A stretch of 64,000 nucleotides of DNA from Klebsiella quasipneumoniae subsp. quasipneumoniae (GCF_020525925.1 NZ_CP084876.1:1116001-1180000), one strand, 5' to 3'; counted from the stretch's first letter, positions 11,211 through 21,176 are shown. The notes: generated from the letters alone by a model not told the origin. Translations and numbers: made by a program.

Positions 11211-12290
11211 ATGTTGAAGCGTCGCTCTCTGGCTGTACTTCCCCTTTGTGTGCTCCTCGCTGCCTGCAGCAGCAAACCCAAGACTCCCGCGGAAACGGAG
11301 ATGGCGAGTGGAACCGGCGGCTTTTTGCTGGAACCGCAGCATAACGTGATGCAGATGGGCGGCGACTTCGCCAACAACCCGGCAGCGGCGCAGTTCATCG
11401 ATAAGATGGTGGCGAAGCACGGCTTCGACAGGCAGCAGCTGCAGGAGATACTGTCGCAGGCGAAGCGTCTGGACTACGTTCTGCGGCTGATGGATCGTCA
11501 GGCGCCGACCGGCCTGCCGCCGACCGGGCCGACCGGCGCCTGGCTGCGCTACAAGAAACAGTTTATTACCCCCGATAACGTGCAGAACGGCGTGGTGTTC
11601 TGGAATCAGTATCAGGACGCGCTCAACCGCGCTTATCAGGTCTACGGCGTACCGCCGGAAATCATTGTCGGCATTATCGGCGTGGAGACCCGTTGGGGCC
11701 GGGTGATGGGCAAAACCCGCATCCTCGACGCGCTGGCGACTCTGTCGTTTAACTATCCGCGCCGTGCTGAATACTTCTCCTCCGAGCTGGAAACCTTCCT
11801 GCTAATGGCGCGCAGCGAAAGCGACGACCCGCTGGATCTGAAAGGCTCATTCGCCGGGGCGATGGGTTACGGCCAGTTTATGCCGTCCTCCTATAAGCAA
11901 TACGCGGTGGACTTTAACGGCGACGGCCATATCAACCTGTGGGACCCGGTGGATGCGATCGGCAGCGTGGCCAACTACTTCAAACAGCACGGCTGGGTGA
12001 GCGGCGATCTGGTGGCGGTGCAGGCGCTGGGCCAGGCGCCGGGGCTGGAGAATGGTTTCAAAACCAAATACAGCGTTTCGCAGCTGTCGGCGGCGGGATT
12101 AACCCCGACCCAGCCGCTGGGCAACCATCAGCAGGCCAGCCTGCTGCGCCTGGACGTCGGCACCGGCTATGAGTACTGGTACGGGTTGCCTAACTTCTAC
12201 ACCATCACCCGCTACAACCACAGCACCCACTACGCCATGGCCGTCTGGCAGCTTGGCCTGGCGGTTTCTCAGGCCCGCGGCGGTTATTAA
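11211..12290 (+). CDS. mltB: Membrane-bound lytic murein transglycosylase B
   Basis: Outer-membrane lipoprotein that cleaves peptidoglycan glycan strands to 1,6-anhydromuramyl ends. The ATG at 11211 begins a lipoprotein signal with lipobox LAAC (Cys19); earlier in-frame starts would bury the signal peptide and are rejected. The 359-residue protein has the catalytic Glu159 in VGIIGVETRWGR, the AMGYGQFMPSSY motif, and the EF-hand-like loop DFNGDGHINLWD. Length is near the E. coli 361. Divergent from srlA; followed by REP elements. Confidence 0.96.
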   Translation: MLKRRSLAVLPLCVLLAACSSKPKTPAETEMASGTGGFLLEPQHNVMQMGGDFANNPAAAQFIDKMVAKHGFDRQQLQEILSQAKRLDYVLRLMDRQAPTGLPPTGPTGAWLRYKKQFITPDNVQNGVVFWNQYQDALNRAYQVYGVPPEIIVGIIGVETRWGRVMGKTRILDALATLSFNYPRRAEYFSSELETFLLMARSESDDPLDLKGSFAGAMGYGQFMPSSYKQYAVDFNGDGHINLWDPVDAIGSVANYFKQHGWVSGDLVAVQALGQAPGLENGFKTKYSVSQLSAAGLTPTQPLGNHQQASLLRLDVGTGYEYWYGLPNFYTITRYNHSTHYAMAVWQLGLAVSQARGGY

Positions 12291-12321
12291 TACTGTCATC
12301 CGGCTGACCGATCCCAGCCTC

Positions 12322-12407
12322 CCCGGATAGCGGCGCGTAGCGTCTTATCCGGGCTACGGTCTGTTATCCGGCTGGCAGCCCCGGTAAGCGCAGCGCGACC
12401 GGGGGAC
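12322..12407. repeat. REP elements downstream of mltB
   Basis: A REP palindrome at 12322-12357 (CCCGGATAGCGGCG to TTATCCGGGCTAC) and a diverged copy at 12379-12407 (CAGCCCCGGTAAGCG to CGACCGGGGG). They separate mltB from the zinc operon. Confidence 0.75.
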
Positions 12408-12485
12408 TTCTCGTTTATCCTCCTGCTTTTTCCCGTTTGCCTGCCGCTTGTCGACCTTTGTTACATTTCCGCTCACCGACGCTGA

Positions 12486-12530
12486 TTTACAATCTTATTT
12501 CGCCTCTGTATTGTTATGTTATAACATTAA
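12486..12530 (+). promoter_or_regulatory. Zur box overlapping a candidate promoter
   Basis: The 23 bp at 12508-12530 (GTATTGTTATGTTATAAC then ATTAA) match the enterobacterial Zur consensus GAAATGTTATANTATAAC then ATTTC, as I recall it, at about 18 of 22 defined positions. A candidate promoter, TTTACA at 12486-12491 and TATTGT at 12509-12514 with 17 bp between, is overlapped by the box, so bound Zn-Zur would block it. Confidence 0.75.
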
Positions 12531-12544
12531 ATGGGGGGTGGGAT

Positions 12545-12652
12545 ATGTTCACATCGGTTTTTATGGCATCCGGCGCGGCGCGCCTGGCCATCGCGGGAAC
12601 GCTGCTGGCGGCGCTATGGCTGGCGACCTGGTGGGCGGTGACGCTGCCATGA
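12545..12652 (+). CDS. Small membrane peptide ORF leading the zinc transporter operon
   Basis: A 35-codon ORF with ATG at 12545, preceded by the purine-rich GGGGGGTGGGAT and placed directly downstream of the Zur box. The peptide begins MFTSVFMASGAARLAIAG and is a single predicted transmembrane helix (about residues 10-32). Its TGA overlaps the next gene's ATG (ATGA at 12649-12652), the usual sign of translational coupling. It may be a small protein in its own right or a leader ORF that loads ribosomes onto the ATPase gene. I know no family for it. Confidence 0.5.
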   Translation: MFTSVFMASGAARLAIAGTLLAALWLATWWAVTLP

Positions 12653-13326
12653 TTGAACTGGAACAACTGGTAACCGGCTATGGCGGGGTGGCGATCACCC
12701 CTCCGCTGAGCGGGATGATATGCCCCGGCAGCCTGACGGCAATCGTTGGCCTCAATGGCTGCGGAAAATCGACCCTGCTGAAAACCCTCGCCGGGTTTCT
12801 TCCGCCGGTCAGTGGCTGTCTGCGCTGGCAGGGAAAGCGGCCGGTGATTGGCTGGCTGGCGCAGCGCCATGCCCTCGAGTCGCAGTTTCCTCTCAACGTG
12901 CAGGATGTGGTGAGCCAGGGCGCATGGCCCGGCGTGTCGCTGCTGCGCGGTCTGGGCGGCGATACCCGGCGACGCATCGGCGCGGCGCTGGAGCGGGTCG
13001 GGCTGGCGAGCCTGGCGAAAACCCCGATCGAAGCGCTCTCCGGCGGCCAGTTTCAGCGCATGCTGTTTGCCCGGGTGCTGGTGCAGCAGGCGCCGCTGGT
13101 GATGCTCGACGAGCCCTTCACCGGCATTGATGAAGCGACCAGTCGCGAACTGATGGATTTGATCCTCGACATGCACCGGCAGGGGCAGACCATCCTGGCG
13201 GTGCTGCATGATAACCAGCGGGTAGCCGACTTTTTCCCGGAGACGCTGCTGCTGACCCCCCGGCGCGCCTGCTGGGGCGCCACCCGGGCGGTTCTCCCGG
13301 CCTTCAGCCAGGCGAGGTCGGCATGA
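12649..13326 (+). CDS. zniC: Zinc ABC transporter ATP-binding protein (second zinc importer)
   Basis: Cytoplasmic ATPase of a metal ABC importer. The 225-residue protein has Walker A GLNGCGKST (about residue 35), signature LSGGQFQR, Walker B LVMLDEPF and the switch His in LHDNQ. The ATG at 12649 overlaps the preceding small ORF by 4 bp; a longer reading from 12448 has no homology before MIELE. It overlaps the permease gene by 4 bp. The Zur box and the neighbouring ZnuA-like protein support zinc over manganese. The name follows the second Klebsiella zinc system as I recall it (ZniABC); znuABC should be elsewhere. Confidence 0.82.
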   Translation: MIELEQLVTGYGGVAITPPLSGMICPGSLTAIVGLNGCGKSTLLKTLAGFLPPVSGCLRWQGKRPVIGWLAQRHALESQFPLNVQDVVSQGAWPGVSLLRGLGGDTRRRIGAALERVGLASLAKTPIEALSGGQFQRMLFARVLVQQAPLVMLDEPFTGIDEATSRELMDLILDMHRQGQTILAVLHDNQRVADFFPETLLLTPRRACWGATRAVLPAFSQARSA

Positions 13327-14186
13327 TCTGGCACACCTTCTTTCAGCCTTTTATTGAATTCGGCTTTATGCGCCGGGCGCTGGTGGTCTGTCTGGCGCTG
13401 TCGCTAAGCACCACCATGCTGGGCGTCTTCCTGCTGCTGCGGCGCATGAGCCTGATGGGCGACGCGCTGTCGCACGCCATTCTCCCCGGCGTGGCGGTGG
13501 GCTATCTGCTGAGCGGCATGTCGCTGCTGGCCATGACCCTGGGCGGCTTTGTCGCCGGCATCGCGGTCGCGCTGGTGGCGGGATGGGTGAGCCGGCGGAC
13601 GCCGTTAAAAGAGGACGCCAGCTTTGCCGGATTTTATCTGGGATCGCTGGCGCTGGGCGTCACCCTGGTGTCGCTGCGCGGCTCCAGCGTCGACCTGCTG
13701 CATCTGCTGTTTGGCTCCATTCTGGCGGTGGACCGTGACGCGGCGCTGTTTGTCAGCGGCGTCGCCAGCCTGACGCTGCTGTGCATCGCGCTGTGCTACC
13801 GCGGTCTGGTCAGCGAGGCGTTCGACAGCGCCTGGCTGCAGGTGAATCACCGCCGGCTGCCCGCGCTGCTGCATGGGCTTTTTCTGGCGCTGCTGGTGCT
13901 TAACCTGGTGGCGGGGTTTCAGGTGCTCGGCACGCTGATGGCGGTAGGGGTGATGATGCTGCCTGCGGTCGCCGCGCGCTGCTGGGCGCGAACGCTGCCA
14001 GGCATCCTGCTGCTGGCGGCGCTCTCCGGCGCGCTCTGCGCCTGGCTGGGTTTGAGTCTCTCCTGGGCGGCCAGTCTTCCCGCCGGGCCCGCCATCGTGC
14101 TGACCGCCAGCGCGCTGTTTTTTATTTCGCTGTTTTTTGGCACGCGCAGCCGGCTGCTGGTCGGCTGGCGCAAATTGATGGGGTAA
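13323..14186 (+). CDS. zniB: Zinc ABC transporter permease
   Basis: Inner-membrane permease of the ABC-3 family (ZnuB/SitC type), 287 residues with about eight hydrophobic segments. The segment RRMSLMGDALSHAILPGVAVGYL near residue 40 is the conserved family region that contacts the ATPase and lines the metal path. It overlaps the ATPase stop by 4 bp and is followed 4 bp later by the binding protein, a compact three-gene importer. Name by recall of the Klebsiella system. Confidence 0.85.
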   Translation: MIWHTFFQPFIEFGFMRRALVVCLALSLSTTMLGVFLLLRRMSLMGDALSHAILPGVAVGYLLSGMSLLAMTLGGFVAGIAVALVAGWVSRRTPLKEDASFAGFYLGSLALGVTLVSLRGSSVDLLHLLFGSILAVDRDAALFVSGVASLTLLCIALCYRGLVSEAFDSAWLQVNHRRLPALLHGLFLALLVLNLVAGFQVLGTLMAVGVMMLPAVAARCWARTLPGILLLAALSGALCAWLGLSLSWAASLPAGPAIVLTASALFFISLFFGTRSRLLVGWRKLMG

Positions 14187-14190
14187 GGAA

Positions 14191-15072
14191 ATGATGAAAC
14201 GTAGTGCAATAGTGGTCGCGCTGGCCTTCGGCCTGATGGCGCAGGGGGCGATGGCGAAAACGCTGAATGTGGTAAGCAGTTTTTCGGTGCTGGGTGATAT
14301 GGTGCAGCAGGTCGGCGGGGAGCATGTTCATGTGGATACCCTGGTCGGCCCGGATGGCGATCCGCACACCTTCGAGCCGTCGCCGAAGGACAGCGCGCTG
14401 CTCAGCAAGGCCGACGTGGTGGTGGTTAACGGTCTGGGACTGGAAGGGTGGCTGGATCGCCTGATTAAGGCCTCTGGTTTTAAGGGCGAGCTGGTGGTGG
14501 CGTCGAAGGGCGTCAAGACCCATACCCTCGATGAAGATGGCAAAACGGTGACCGATCCCCACGCCTGGAACAGCGCGGCGAACGGCGCGTTGTATGCGCA
14601 GAATATCCTCGATGGACTGGTGAAAGCCGACCCGGAAGATCAAGCGGCGCTGACGAACAGCGGCAAGCGTTATATCGAGCAACTGACGGCCCTCGACGGC
14701 TGGGCGAAAGGGCAGTTCAGCGCCATTCCGCAGGCAAAGCGCAAAGTTCTCACCAGCCATGACGCCTTCGGCTATTTTGGCCGCGCTTATCACGTGACCT
14801 TCCTCGCGCCGCAGGGGCTCTCTTCAGAGAGCGAGGCCAGCGCGGCGCAGGTGGCGGCGCTGATTAAGCAAATCAACGCGGACGGCGTCCATACCTGGTT
14901 TATGGAGAACCAGCTTGACCCGCGACTGGTGAAGCAGATCGCCAGCGCCACCGGCGCGCAGCCCGGCGGAGAACTCTATCCTGAGGCGCTCTCCGCTCCG
15001 GGTGGCGTCGCGGATAGCTATGTCAAAATGATGCGTCATAACGTAGCGCTGATCGCCGCCAGCATGAAGTAG
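14191..15072 (+). CDS. zniA: Zinc ABC transporter periplasmic binding protein
   Basis: ZnuA-like cluster A-I binding protein of 293 residues with an N-terminal signal peptide ending near AMA-KTL. Metal ligand positions are visible: His in GDPHTFEPSP, His in TDPHAWNS and His in LTSHDAFGYF. The His/Asp-rich loop found in many ZnuA proteins is absent; only HTLDEDGKTVTDPH occupies that place. ATGs at 14191 and 14194 are both possible, and spacing from AAGG favours the second. Last gene of the operon, followed by a stem-loop at 15085-15107. Confidence 0.85.
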   Translation: MMKRSAIVVALAFGLMAQGAMAKTLNVVSSFSVLGDMVQQVGGEHVHVDTLVGPDGDPHTFEPSPKDSALLSKADVVVVNGLGLEGWLDRLIKASGFKGELVVASKGVKTHTLDEDGKTVTDPHAWNSAANGALYAQNILDGLVKADPEDQAALTNSGKRYIEQLTALDGWAKGQFSAIPQAKRKVLTSHDAFGYFGRAYHVTFLAPQGLSSESEASAAQVAALIKQINADGVHTWFMENQLDPRLVKQIASATGAQPGGELYPEALSAPGGVADSYVKMMRHNVALIAASMK

Positions 15073-15084
15073 TCGTGCGATTTC

Positions 15085-15107
15085 TCATCCCGGCGCCGCC
15101 GGGATGA
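15085..15107 (+). terminator. Terminator after the zinc operon
   Basis: A perfect 10-bp stem (TCATCCCGGC / GCCGGGATGA, loop GCC) followed by TTCATTTT, 13 bp after the binding-protein stop. Confidence 0.6.
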
Positions 15108-15210
15108 TTCATTTTGGATGTCCCCTCGTAAATTCCACACCTCGTCCCCATATCTCTGTGGAAAGTGCTATCTTTGATGGCCTCTTTATCCGGAGCAAAG
15201 CGGGGCGATA

Positions 15211-15708
15211 ATGACCGATTCAGAATTAATGCAGCTAAGCGAGAAGGTCGGCCGGGCGCTGAAGGCGCAGGGCGCGACGGTGACCACGGCGGAATCCTGC
15301 ACCGGCGGCTGGATAGCGAAAGCCATCACCGATATTGCCGGCAGCTCAGCGTGGTTTGAACGCGGTTTTGTGACCTACAGCAATGAGGCCAAATCGCAAA
15401 TGATCGGCGTCAGCGAAGCGACGCTGCGGGACAACGGCGCGGTGAGCGAACCGGTGGTGGTGGAGATGGCGATCGGCGCGTTGCGCGCCGCGCGCGCGGA
15501 CTATGCCATCTCGGTAAGCGGCGTCGCCGGGCCGGGTGGCGGCAGCGACGAAAAGCCGGTCGGGACGGTGTGGTTTGGCGTCGCCAGCGTCAGCGGGCAA
15601 GGGGTGACGCGGCGGGAATGCTTTGCCGGAGACCGCGAAGCGGTGCGTCGTCAGGCGACGGCCTACGCGCTCAATCTGCTCTGGCAACAATTTCTACAAA
15701 AGACTTGA
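15211..15708 (+). CDS. pncC: Nicotinamide-nucleotide amidohydrolase PncC
   Basis: Deamidates nicotinamide mononucleotide to nicotinate mononucleotide in the pyridine nucleotide cycle. The 165-residue protein is the stand-alone CinA C-terminal domain, with the motif TTAESCTGGWIA (active-site Ser region, near 30), and the GVAGPGGGSDEKPVGTVWFG segment. Length equals E. coli PncC. It precedes recA, as in other enterobacteria. Confidence 0.95.
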   Translation: MTDSELMQLSEKVGRALKAQGATVTTAESCTGGWIAKAITDIAGSSAWFERGFVTYSNEAKSQMIGVSEATLRDNGAVSEPVVVEMAIGALRAARADYAISVSGVAGPGGGSDEKPVGTVWFGVASVSGQGVTRRECFAGDREAVRRQATAYALNLLWQQFLQKT

Positions 15709-15732
15709 TACTGTATGACTATACAGTATAAT
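15705..15732 (+). promoter_or_regulatory. recA promoter with LexA box
   Basis: The promoter reads TTGATA (15705-15710), 16 bp, TATAAT (15727-15732). Exactly between and overlapping them is the LexA operator CTGTATGACTATACAG (15711-15726), flanked by TA on both sides, nearly identical to the E. coli recA operator. Cleavage of LexA after DNA damage would release it. Confidence 0.97.
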
Positions 15733-15786
15733 TGCCTCAACTGAACAAATATTAACGGCGAAGCGAACAGGCTTCACCCTGCATGA

Positions 15787-16857
<1,071 letters not shown>

Positions 16858-16877
16858 TATCGTCTAACAGAGTGATA

Positions 16878-16899
16878 AAGGGCTGCTTATGCGGCCCTT
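16878..16899 (+). terminator. recA terminator
   Basis: Nine-pair stem AAGGGCTGC / GCGGCCCTT with loop TTAT and one G-T pair, followed by TTTGCTTTTC, between recA and recX. This arrangement lets a fraction of transcripts continue into recX. Confidence 0.85.
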
Positions 16900-16927
16900 T
16901 TGCTTTTCTTAGATTATTGAGGTGCCT

Positions 16928-17428
16928 GTGACTGAACCTTCATCACGCCGATCCGGCTATGCTCGTCTGCTGGACCGCGCTATCCGTATCCTGGCGATGC
17001 GCGACCACAGCGAACAGGAGCTGCGGCGCAAACTGGCCGCTCCGGTGATGAGCAAAAACGGCCCCGAGGCGCTGGACGTCACCCCTGAAGAGCTGGAGCA
17101 GGTGATGGCCTGGTGTATCGAAAACCGCTATCTCGACGATAATCGTTTTGTCGGCCAGTTCATCGCCAGCCGGAGCCGCAAAGGCTATGGCCCCGCGCGC
17201 ATTCGTCAGGAGCTCAGCCAGAAAGGCATTGCGCGCCAGGCCGTTGAACAGGCGATGCGCGAATGCGATATCGACTGGGTGAGCCTTGCCAGGGCGCAGG
17301 CGCAGCGTAAATACGGTGAACCGTTACCATCCGCCTTTACTGAAAAAGTGAAAATCCAGCGATTCCTGCTGTACCGTGGCTACCTGATGGAAGATATCCA
17401 GGAAATCTGGCGAAATTTTGCAGATTGA
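16928..17428 (+). CDS. recX: RecA regulatory protein RecX
   Basis: Cytoplasmic inhibitor of RecA filament growth and ATPase. The GTG at 16928 gives 166 residues, the E. coli length, and is preceded by GAGG with 5-bp spacing; an upstream GTG at 16922 would overlap that site. The protein consists of three-helix repeats; conserved segments include [30 protein letters not shown] and a C-terminal block ending [12 protein letters not shown]. Expression depends on read-through from recA. Confidence 0.94.
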   Translation: MTEPSSRRSGYARLLDRAIRILAMRDHSEQELRRKLAAPVMSKNGPEALDVTPEELEQVMAWCIENRYLDDNRFVGQFIASRSRKGYGPARIRQELSQKGIARQAVEQAMRECDIDWVSLARAQAQRKYGEPLPSAFTEKVKIQRFLLYRGYLMEDIQEIWRNFAD

Positions 17429-17548
17429 CCCATCCGGGATTTTACTTCGCCGTAAAGAAAACTTATCTTATTCCCACTTTATTCCGTCGGGCCGCTGGTT
17501 GTGACAGTGCAGGCAGCGTCCTGGGCGATTATTCCTTTACACAAAATC

Positions 17549-17659
17549 ATTCAAGCTGCATCAGGGCGGCAAGAGAGACTATCTTCCGCAGCGCACGTCA
17601 GTTCGGTGCCGGAAGAGCAAGCGCAGCCAGGACAGAGGCGACTTGAAGGATGACGTGTA
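17549..17659. repeat. Degenerate ERIC-like element upstream of alaS
   Basis: The stretch begins TTCAAGCTGCATCAGGGCGG and ends ACTTGAAGGATGACGTGTA, which resembles the two ends of the ERIC copy at 20321-20447 (TTCGAGTTGCAGGAAGGCGG and ACCTGAAGTATGACGGGTA). The centre differs and has its own CTTCCG/CGGAAG dyad. It is probably an old ERIC relative within the alaS leader. Confidence 0.4.
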
Positions 17660-17678
17660 GCTTGATTTCAGGATAATT

Positions 17679-20306
17679 ATGAGCAAGAGCACCGCTGAGA
17701 TCCGTCAGGCGTTTCTCGACTTTTTCCATAGCAAGGGACATCAGGTAGTTGCCAGCAGCTCCCTGGTGCCGCACAACGATCCGACCCTGCTGTTTACCAA
17801 CGCAGGGATGAACCAGTTCAAGGATGTCTTCCTTGGTCTCGACAAACGTAATTATTCGCGTGCGACCACCGCGCAGCGTTGCGTGCGTGCGGGTGGTAAA
17901 CACAACGATCTGGAAAACGTCGGTTACACCGCGCGTCACCACACCTTCTTTGAAATGCTGGGCAACTTTAGCTTCGGCGACTACTTCAAGCAGGATGCCA
18001 TCAAATACGCGTGGGAACTGCTGACCGGTGAGAACTGGTTCGCGCTGCCGAAAGAGAAGCTGTGGGTCACCGTTTACGAGACCGATGACGAAGCATTCGA
18101 CATCTGGGCCAATGAAGTAGGCGTCCCGCGCGAGCGAATCATCCGCATCGGCGACAACAAAGGCGCGCCGTTTGCTTCAGACAACTTCTGGCAGATGGGC
18201 GACACCGGTCCGTGCGGCCCGTGCACCGAAATCTTCTTTGACCACGGCGATCACATCTGGGGCGGCCCTCCGGGAAGCCCGGAAGAAGACGGCGACCGCT
18301 ACATTGAGATCTGGAACATCGTCTTCATGCAGTTCAACCGTCAGGCTGACGGCACCATGGAGCCGCTGCCGAAGCCGTCCGTCGACACCGGTATGGGCCT
18401 GGAGCGTATTGCCGCGGTGCTGCAGCACGTTAACTCCAACTATGACATCGACCTGTTCCGCGATCTGATCGCCAGCGTGGCGAAAGTCACCGGCGCCACC
18501 GATCTGACGAACAAGTCGCTGCGCGTAATCGCCGACCACATTCGCTCCTGCGCCTTCCTGATCGCTGACGGCGTTATCCCGTCGAATGAAAACCGCGGCT
18601 ACGTGCTGCGTCGCATCATTCGCCGCGCGATCCGTCACGGCAACATGCTGGGCGCGAAGGACACCTTCTTCTGGAAACTGGTTGCCCCGCTGATTGCCGT
18701 GATGGGCTCCGCCGGCGAAGAGCTGAAGCAGCAGCAGGCTCAGGTTGAGCAGGTGCTGAAAACCGAAGAAGAGCAGTTCGCCCGTACTCTGGAGCGCGGA
18801 CTGGCGCTGCTGGATGAAGAGCTGTCGAAGCTGAAAGGCGACACCCTGGATGGCGAAACCGCCTTCCGTCTGTACGACACCTACGGCTTCCCGGTCGACC
18901 TGACCGCGGACGTCTGCCGCGAGCGCAACATCAAGGTTGACGAAGCCGGCTTTGAGGCCGCCATGGAAGAGCAGCGCCGCCGCGCGCGCGAGTCCAGCGG
19001 TTTCGGCGCGGACTACAACGCGATGATCCGCGTTGACGGCGCCTCTGAATTTAAAGGTTACGATCGTCTGGAGCTGAACGGCAAAGTGACGGCGCTGTTT
19101 ATCGACGGCAAAGCGGTGGATAGCGTCAGCGCGGGTCAGGAAGCCGTGGTGATCCTCGACCAGACCCCGTTCTATGCGGAGTCCGGCGGCCAGGTGGGCG
19201 ATAAAGGCGAACTGAAAGGCGCGGGCTTCTCCTTCGCGGTCAGCGACACGCAGAAGTACGGCCAAGCCATTGGTCATATCGGTAAAGTCGCCAGCGGCTC
19301 CCTGAAAGTGGGCGACGCGGTGCAGGCCGATGTGGACGAGGCTCGCCGTCAGCGTATCCGTCTGAACCACTCCGCGACGCACCTGATGCACGCGGCGCTG
19401 CGCCAGGTGCTCGGCACCCATGTGGCGCAGAAAGGCTCGCTGGTCAACGATAAAGCGCTGCGCTTTGACTTCTCGCATTTCGAAGCGATGAAGCCGGAAG
19501 AGATTCGTGCAGTGGAAGATCTGGTCAACGCGCAGATCCGTCGTAACCTGGCTATCGAAACCAACATTATGGATATCGATGCCGCGCGCGCATCCGGCGC
19601 CATGGCGCTGTTCGGCGAGAAATACGATGACCGCGTCCGCGTGCTGCAGATGGGCGACTTCTCCACTGAACTGTGCGGCGGGACTCACGCGGCGCGTACC
19701 GGTGATATCGGCCTGTTCCGCATCACGTCTGAGTCCGGTACCGCCGCTGGCGTGCGCCGTATCGAAGCGGTGACCGGTGAGGGCGCGATAGCCATGCTGC
19801 ACGCGCAGAGCGATCAGCTCAGCGATATCGCACAGCTGCTGAAGGGCGACAGCCACAATCTCGGCGAGAAAGTTCGCGCCGCGCTGGAGCGTACCCGTCA
19901 GCTGGAAAAAGAGCTGCAGCAGCTGAAAGAGCAGGCTGCGGCGCAGGAGAGCGCAAACCTCTCCAGCAAAGCGGAAGAGATTAACGGCGTTAAGCTGCTG
20001 GTCAGCGAACTGGCCGGCGTGGAGCCGAAGATGCTGCGTACCATGGTTGACGACCTGAAGAACCAGCTGGGTTCGACGGTTGTGGTGTTGGCTACGGTCG
20101 CAGACGGTAAAGTTTCCCTGATTGCCGGTGTGTCTAAGGATGTGACAGATCGCGTGAAGGCTGGGGAGCTGGTTGGTATGGTCGCTCAGCAGGTGGGCGG
20201 TAAAGGGGGCGGTCGTCCGGATATGGCGCAGGCCGGTGGTACCGATGCGTCTGCTCTCCCTGCAGCGTTAGCCAGTGTGAAAGGCTGGGTCAGCGCAAAA
20301 CTGTAA
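17679..20306 (+). CDS. alaS: Alanine--tRNA ligase
   Basis: Charges tRNA-Ala with alanine. The 875-residue class II synthetase has the N-terminal catalytic core (motif 2 region [17 protein letters not shown] near 90; motif 3 with GMGLERI near 235), the editing domain with [11 protein letters not shown] near 564 and CGGTH near 666 (zinc ligands), and a C-terminal coiled-coil plus DHHA1 Gly-rich end ([16 protein letters not shown]). Length matches E. coli (876). RBS AGGATAATT precedes the ATG. A very long antisense frame inside it is a codon-bias artefact. Confidence 0.99.
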   Translation: MSKSTAEIRQAFLDFFHSKGHQVVASSSLVPHNDPTLLFTNAGMNQFKDVFLGLDKRNYSRATTAQRCVRAGGKHNDLENVGYTARHHTFFEMLGNFSFGDYFKQDAIKYAWELLTGENWFALPKEKLWVTVYETDDEAFDIWANEVGVPRERIIRIGDNKGAPFASDNFWQMGDTGPCGPCTEIFFDHGDHIWGGPPGSPEEDGDRYIEIWNIVFMQFNRQADGTMEPLPKPSVDTGMGLERIAAVLQHVNSNYDIDLFRDLIASVAKVTGATDLTNKSLRVIADHIRSCAFLIADGVIPSNENRGYVLRRIIRRAIRHGNMLGAKDTFFWKLVAPLIAVMGSAGEELKQQQAQVEQVLKTEEEQFARTLERGLALLDEELSKLKGDTLDGETAFRLYDTYGFPVDLTADVCRERNIKVDEAGFEAAMEEQRRRARESSGFGADYNAMIRVDGASEFKGYDRLELNGKVTALFIDGKAVDSVSAGQEAVVILDQTPFYAESGGQVGDKGELKGAGFSFAVSDTQKYGQAIGHIGKVASGSLKVGDAVQADVDEARRQRIRLNHSATHLMHAALRQVLGTHVAQKGSLVNDKALRFDFSHFEAMKPEEIRAVEDLVNAQIRRNLAIETNIMDIDAARASGAMALFGEKYDDRVRVLQMGDFSTELCGGTHAARTGDIGLFRITSESGTAAGVRRIEAVTGEGAIAMLHAQSDQLSDIAQLLKGDSHNLGEKVRAALERTRQLEKELQQLKEQAAAQESANLSSKAEEINGVKLLVSELAGVEPKMLRTMVDDLKNQLGSTVVVLATVADGKVSLIAGVSKDVTDRVKAGELVGMVAQQVGGKGGGRPDMAQAGGTDASALPAALASVKGWVSAKL

Positions 20307-20320
20307 TAACTATAAGCGCA

Positions 20321-20447
20321 TATACCCTAAATAATTCGAGTTGCAGGAAGGCGGCGACGCAGCGAATCCCCGGGAGCTTACTCAAGTAAGTGACTGGGGG
20401 GAGCGAGGAAAGCCAACACACATGCAACCTGAAGTATGACGGGTATA
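20321..20447. repeat. ERIC element (127 bp) between alaS and csrA
   Basis: Exactly 127 bp bounded by TATACCC and GGGTATA, with the central palindrome holding the classical primer sites (GAATCCCC.GGAGCTTAC and AAGTAAGTGACTGGGG.GAGCG). This is a full-length enterobacterial repetitive intergenic consensus. It lies within the 363-bp alaS-csrA gap; the rest of the gap (20448-20669) should carry csrA promoters. Confidence 0.95.
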
Positions 20448-20669
20448 GGTGCCGTAACCTCAGGGAAATGGCACCTTGCGCGAGAAACACCGATAACGAT
20501 AAAGTCGGGTTGAAATTGTGTATATCGGCTAAACTTAGGTTTAACAGAATGTGATGCCATGACTGCTTATACCGCAAGGTATTTGTCATCGCTTACTTTT
20601 TGGCGTTATATGATGGATAATGCCGGGATACGAGAGACCCGACTCTTTTAATCTTTCAAGGAGCAAAGA

Positions 20670-20855
20670 ATGCTGATTCTGACTCGTCGAGTTGGTGAGA
20701 CCCTCATGATTGGAGATGAGGTCACTGTGACAGTTTTAGGGGTGAAGGGTAACCAGGTTCGTATTGGCGTAAACGCCCCTAAAGAAGTATCTGTTCACCG
20801 TGAAGAGATCTACCAGCGTATTCAGGCTGAAAAATCCCAGCAGTCCAGTTACTAA
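20670..20855 (+). CDS. csrA: Carbon storage regulator CsrA
   Basis: Small dimeric RNA-binding protein that represses or stabilises mRNAs by binding GGA motifs at ribosome sites; it controls glycogen, biofilm and motility functions. The 61-residue sequence is the enterobacterial form, with [16 protein letters not shown] at the N-terminus and the RNA-contact segment [19 protein letters not shown] precedes ATG by 8 bp and itself contains a GGA, fitting autoregulation. It precedes the serV-argV tRNA cluster as in E. coli. Confidence 0.98.
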
Positions 20856-20862
20856 GGTTTCC

Positions 20863-20886
20863 GCGCCTCGCTGTTCAGTGAGGCGC
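20863..20886 (+). terminator. Possible csrA terminator hairpin
   Basis: Stem GCGCCTC / GAGGCGC with a 10-nt loop just after the csrA stop. No immediate T-run; short T-runs follow 20-35 bp on. Weak. Confidence 0.4.
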
Positions 20887-21176
20887 ATCACTTACCGTCG
20901 CTTTTTCCCTTTTTCTGTTTTTTCCCCTGCGCCATACCGCTTTTCATCACCCTTTGCTGCTTTGGTCGTTTAGCGTTATGCCTGCGTCAGGGCTGATTTC
21001 CTGTTGATAAATTGCCCTTTTTGCCGTTTTTGCACGCGAATTGCGTGCGAAGTGTGCAAACGAAAAAAGGTCTCGAAAAAGTGTTTGACTTATAAGTACC
21101 AGAAAGTAATATGTGCGCCATCGCAGCGACGAAGAGCAGAAACAAGTTCTTCGAAGCACTCGAAAGAGGCGTGTGT
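20887..21176 (+). promoter_or_regulatory. serV-argV tRNA cluster promoter region
   Basis: The promoter TTGACT (21085-21090), 16 bp, TAATAT (21107-21112) is followed by GTGCGCC, a GC-rich discriminator typical of stringently controlled stable RNA genes. Upstream there is a dyad GCACGC-GAATT-GCGTGC (21032-21048) flanked by TTTGCAC and GTGCAAA half-sites. No gene is seen in 20856-21176. Confidence 0.65.

Noticed and set aside
18177..19856. 559-codon open frame antisense to alaS
   Set aside because: High-GC codon bias in alaS suppresses stops on the other strand; the product has no recognisable domain.
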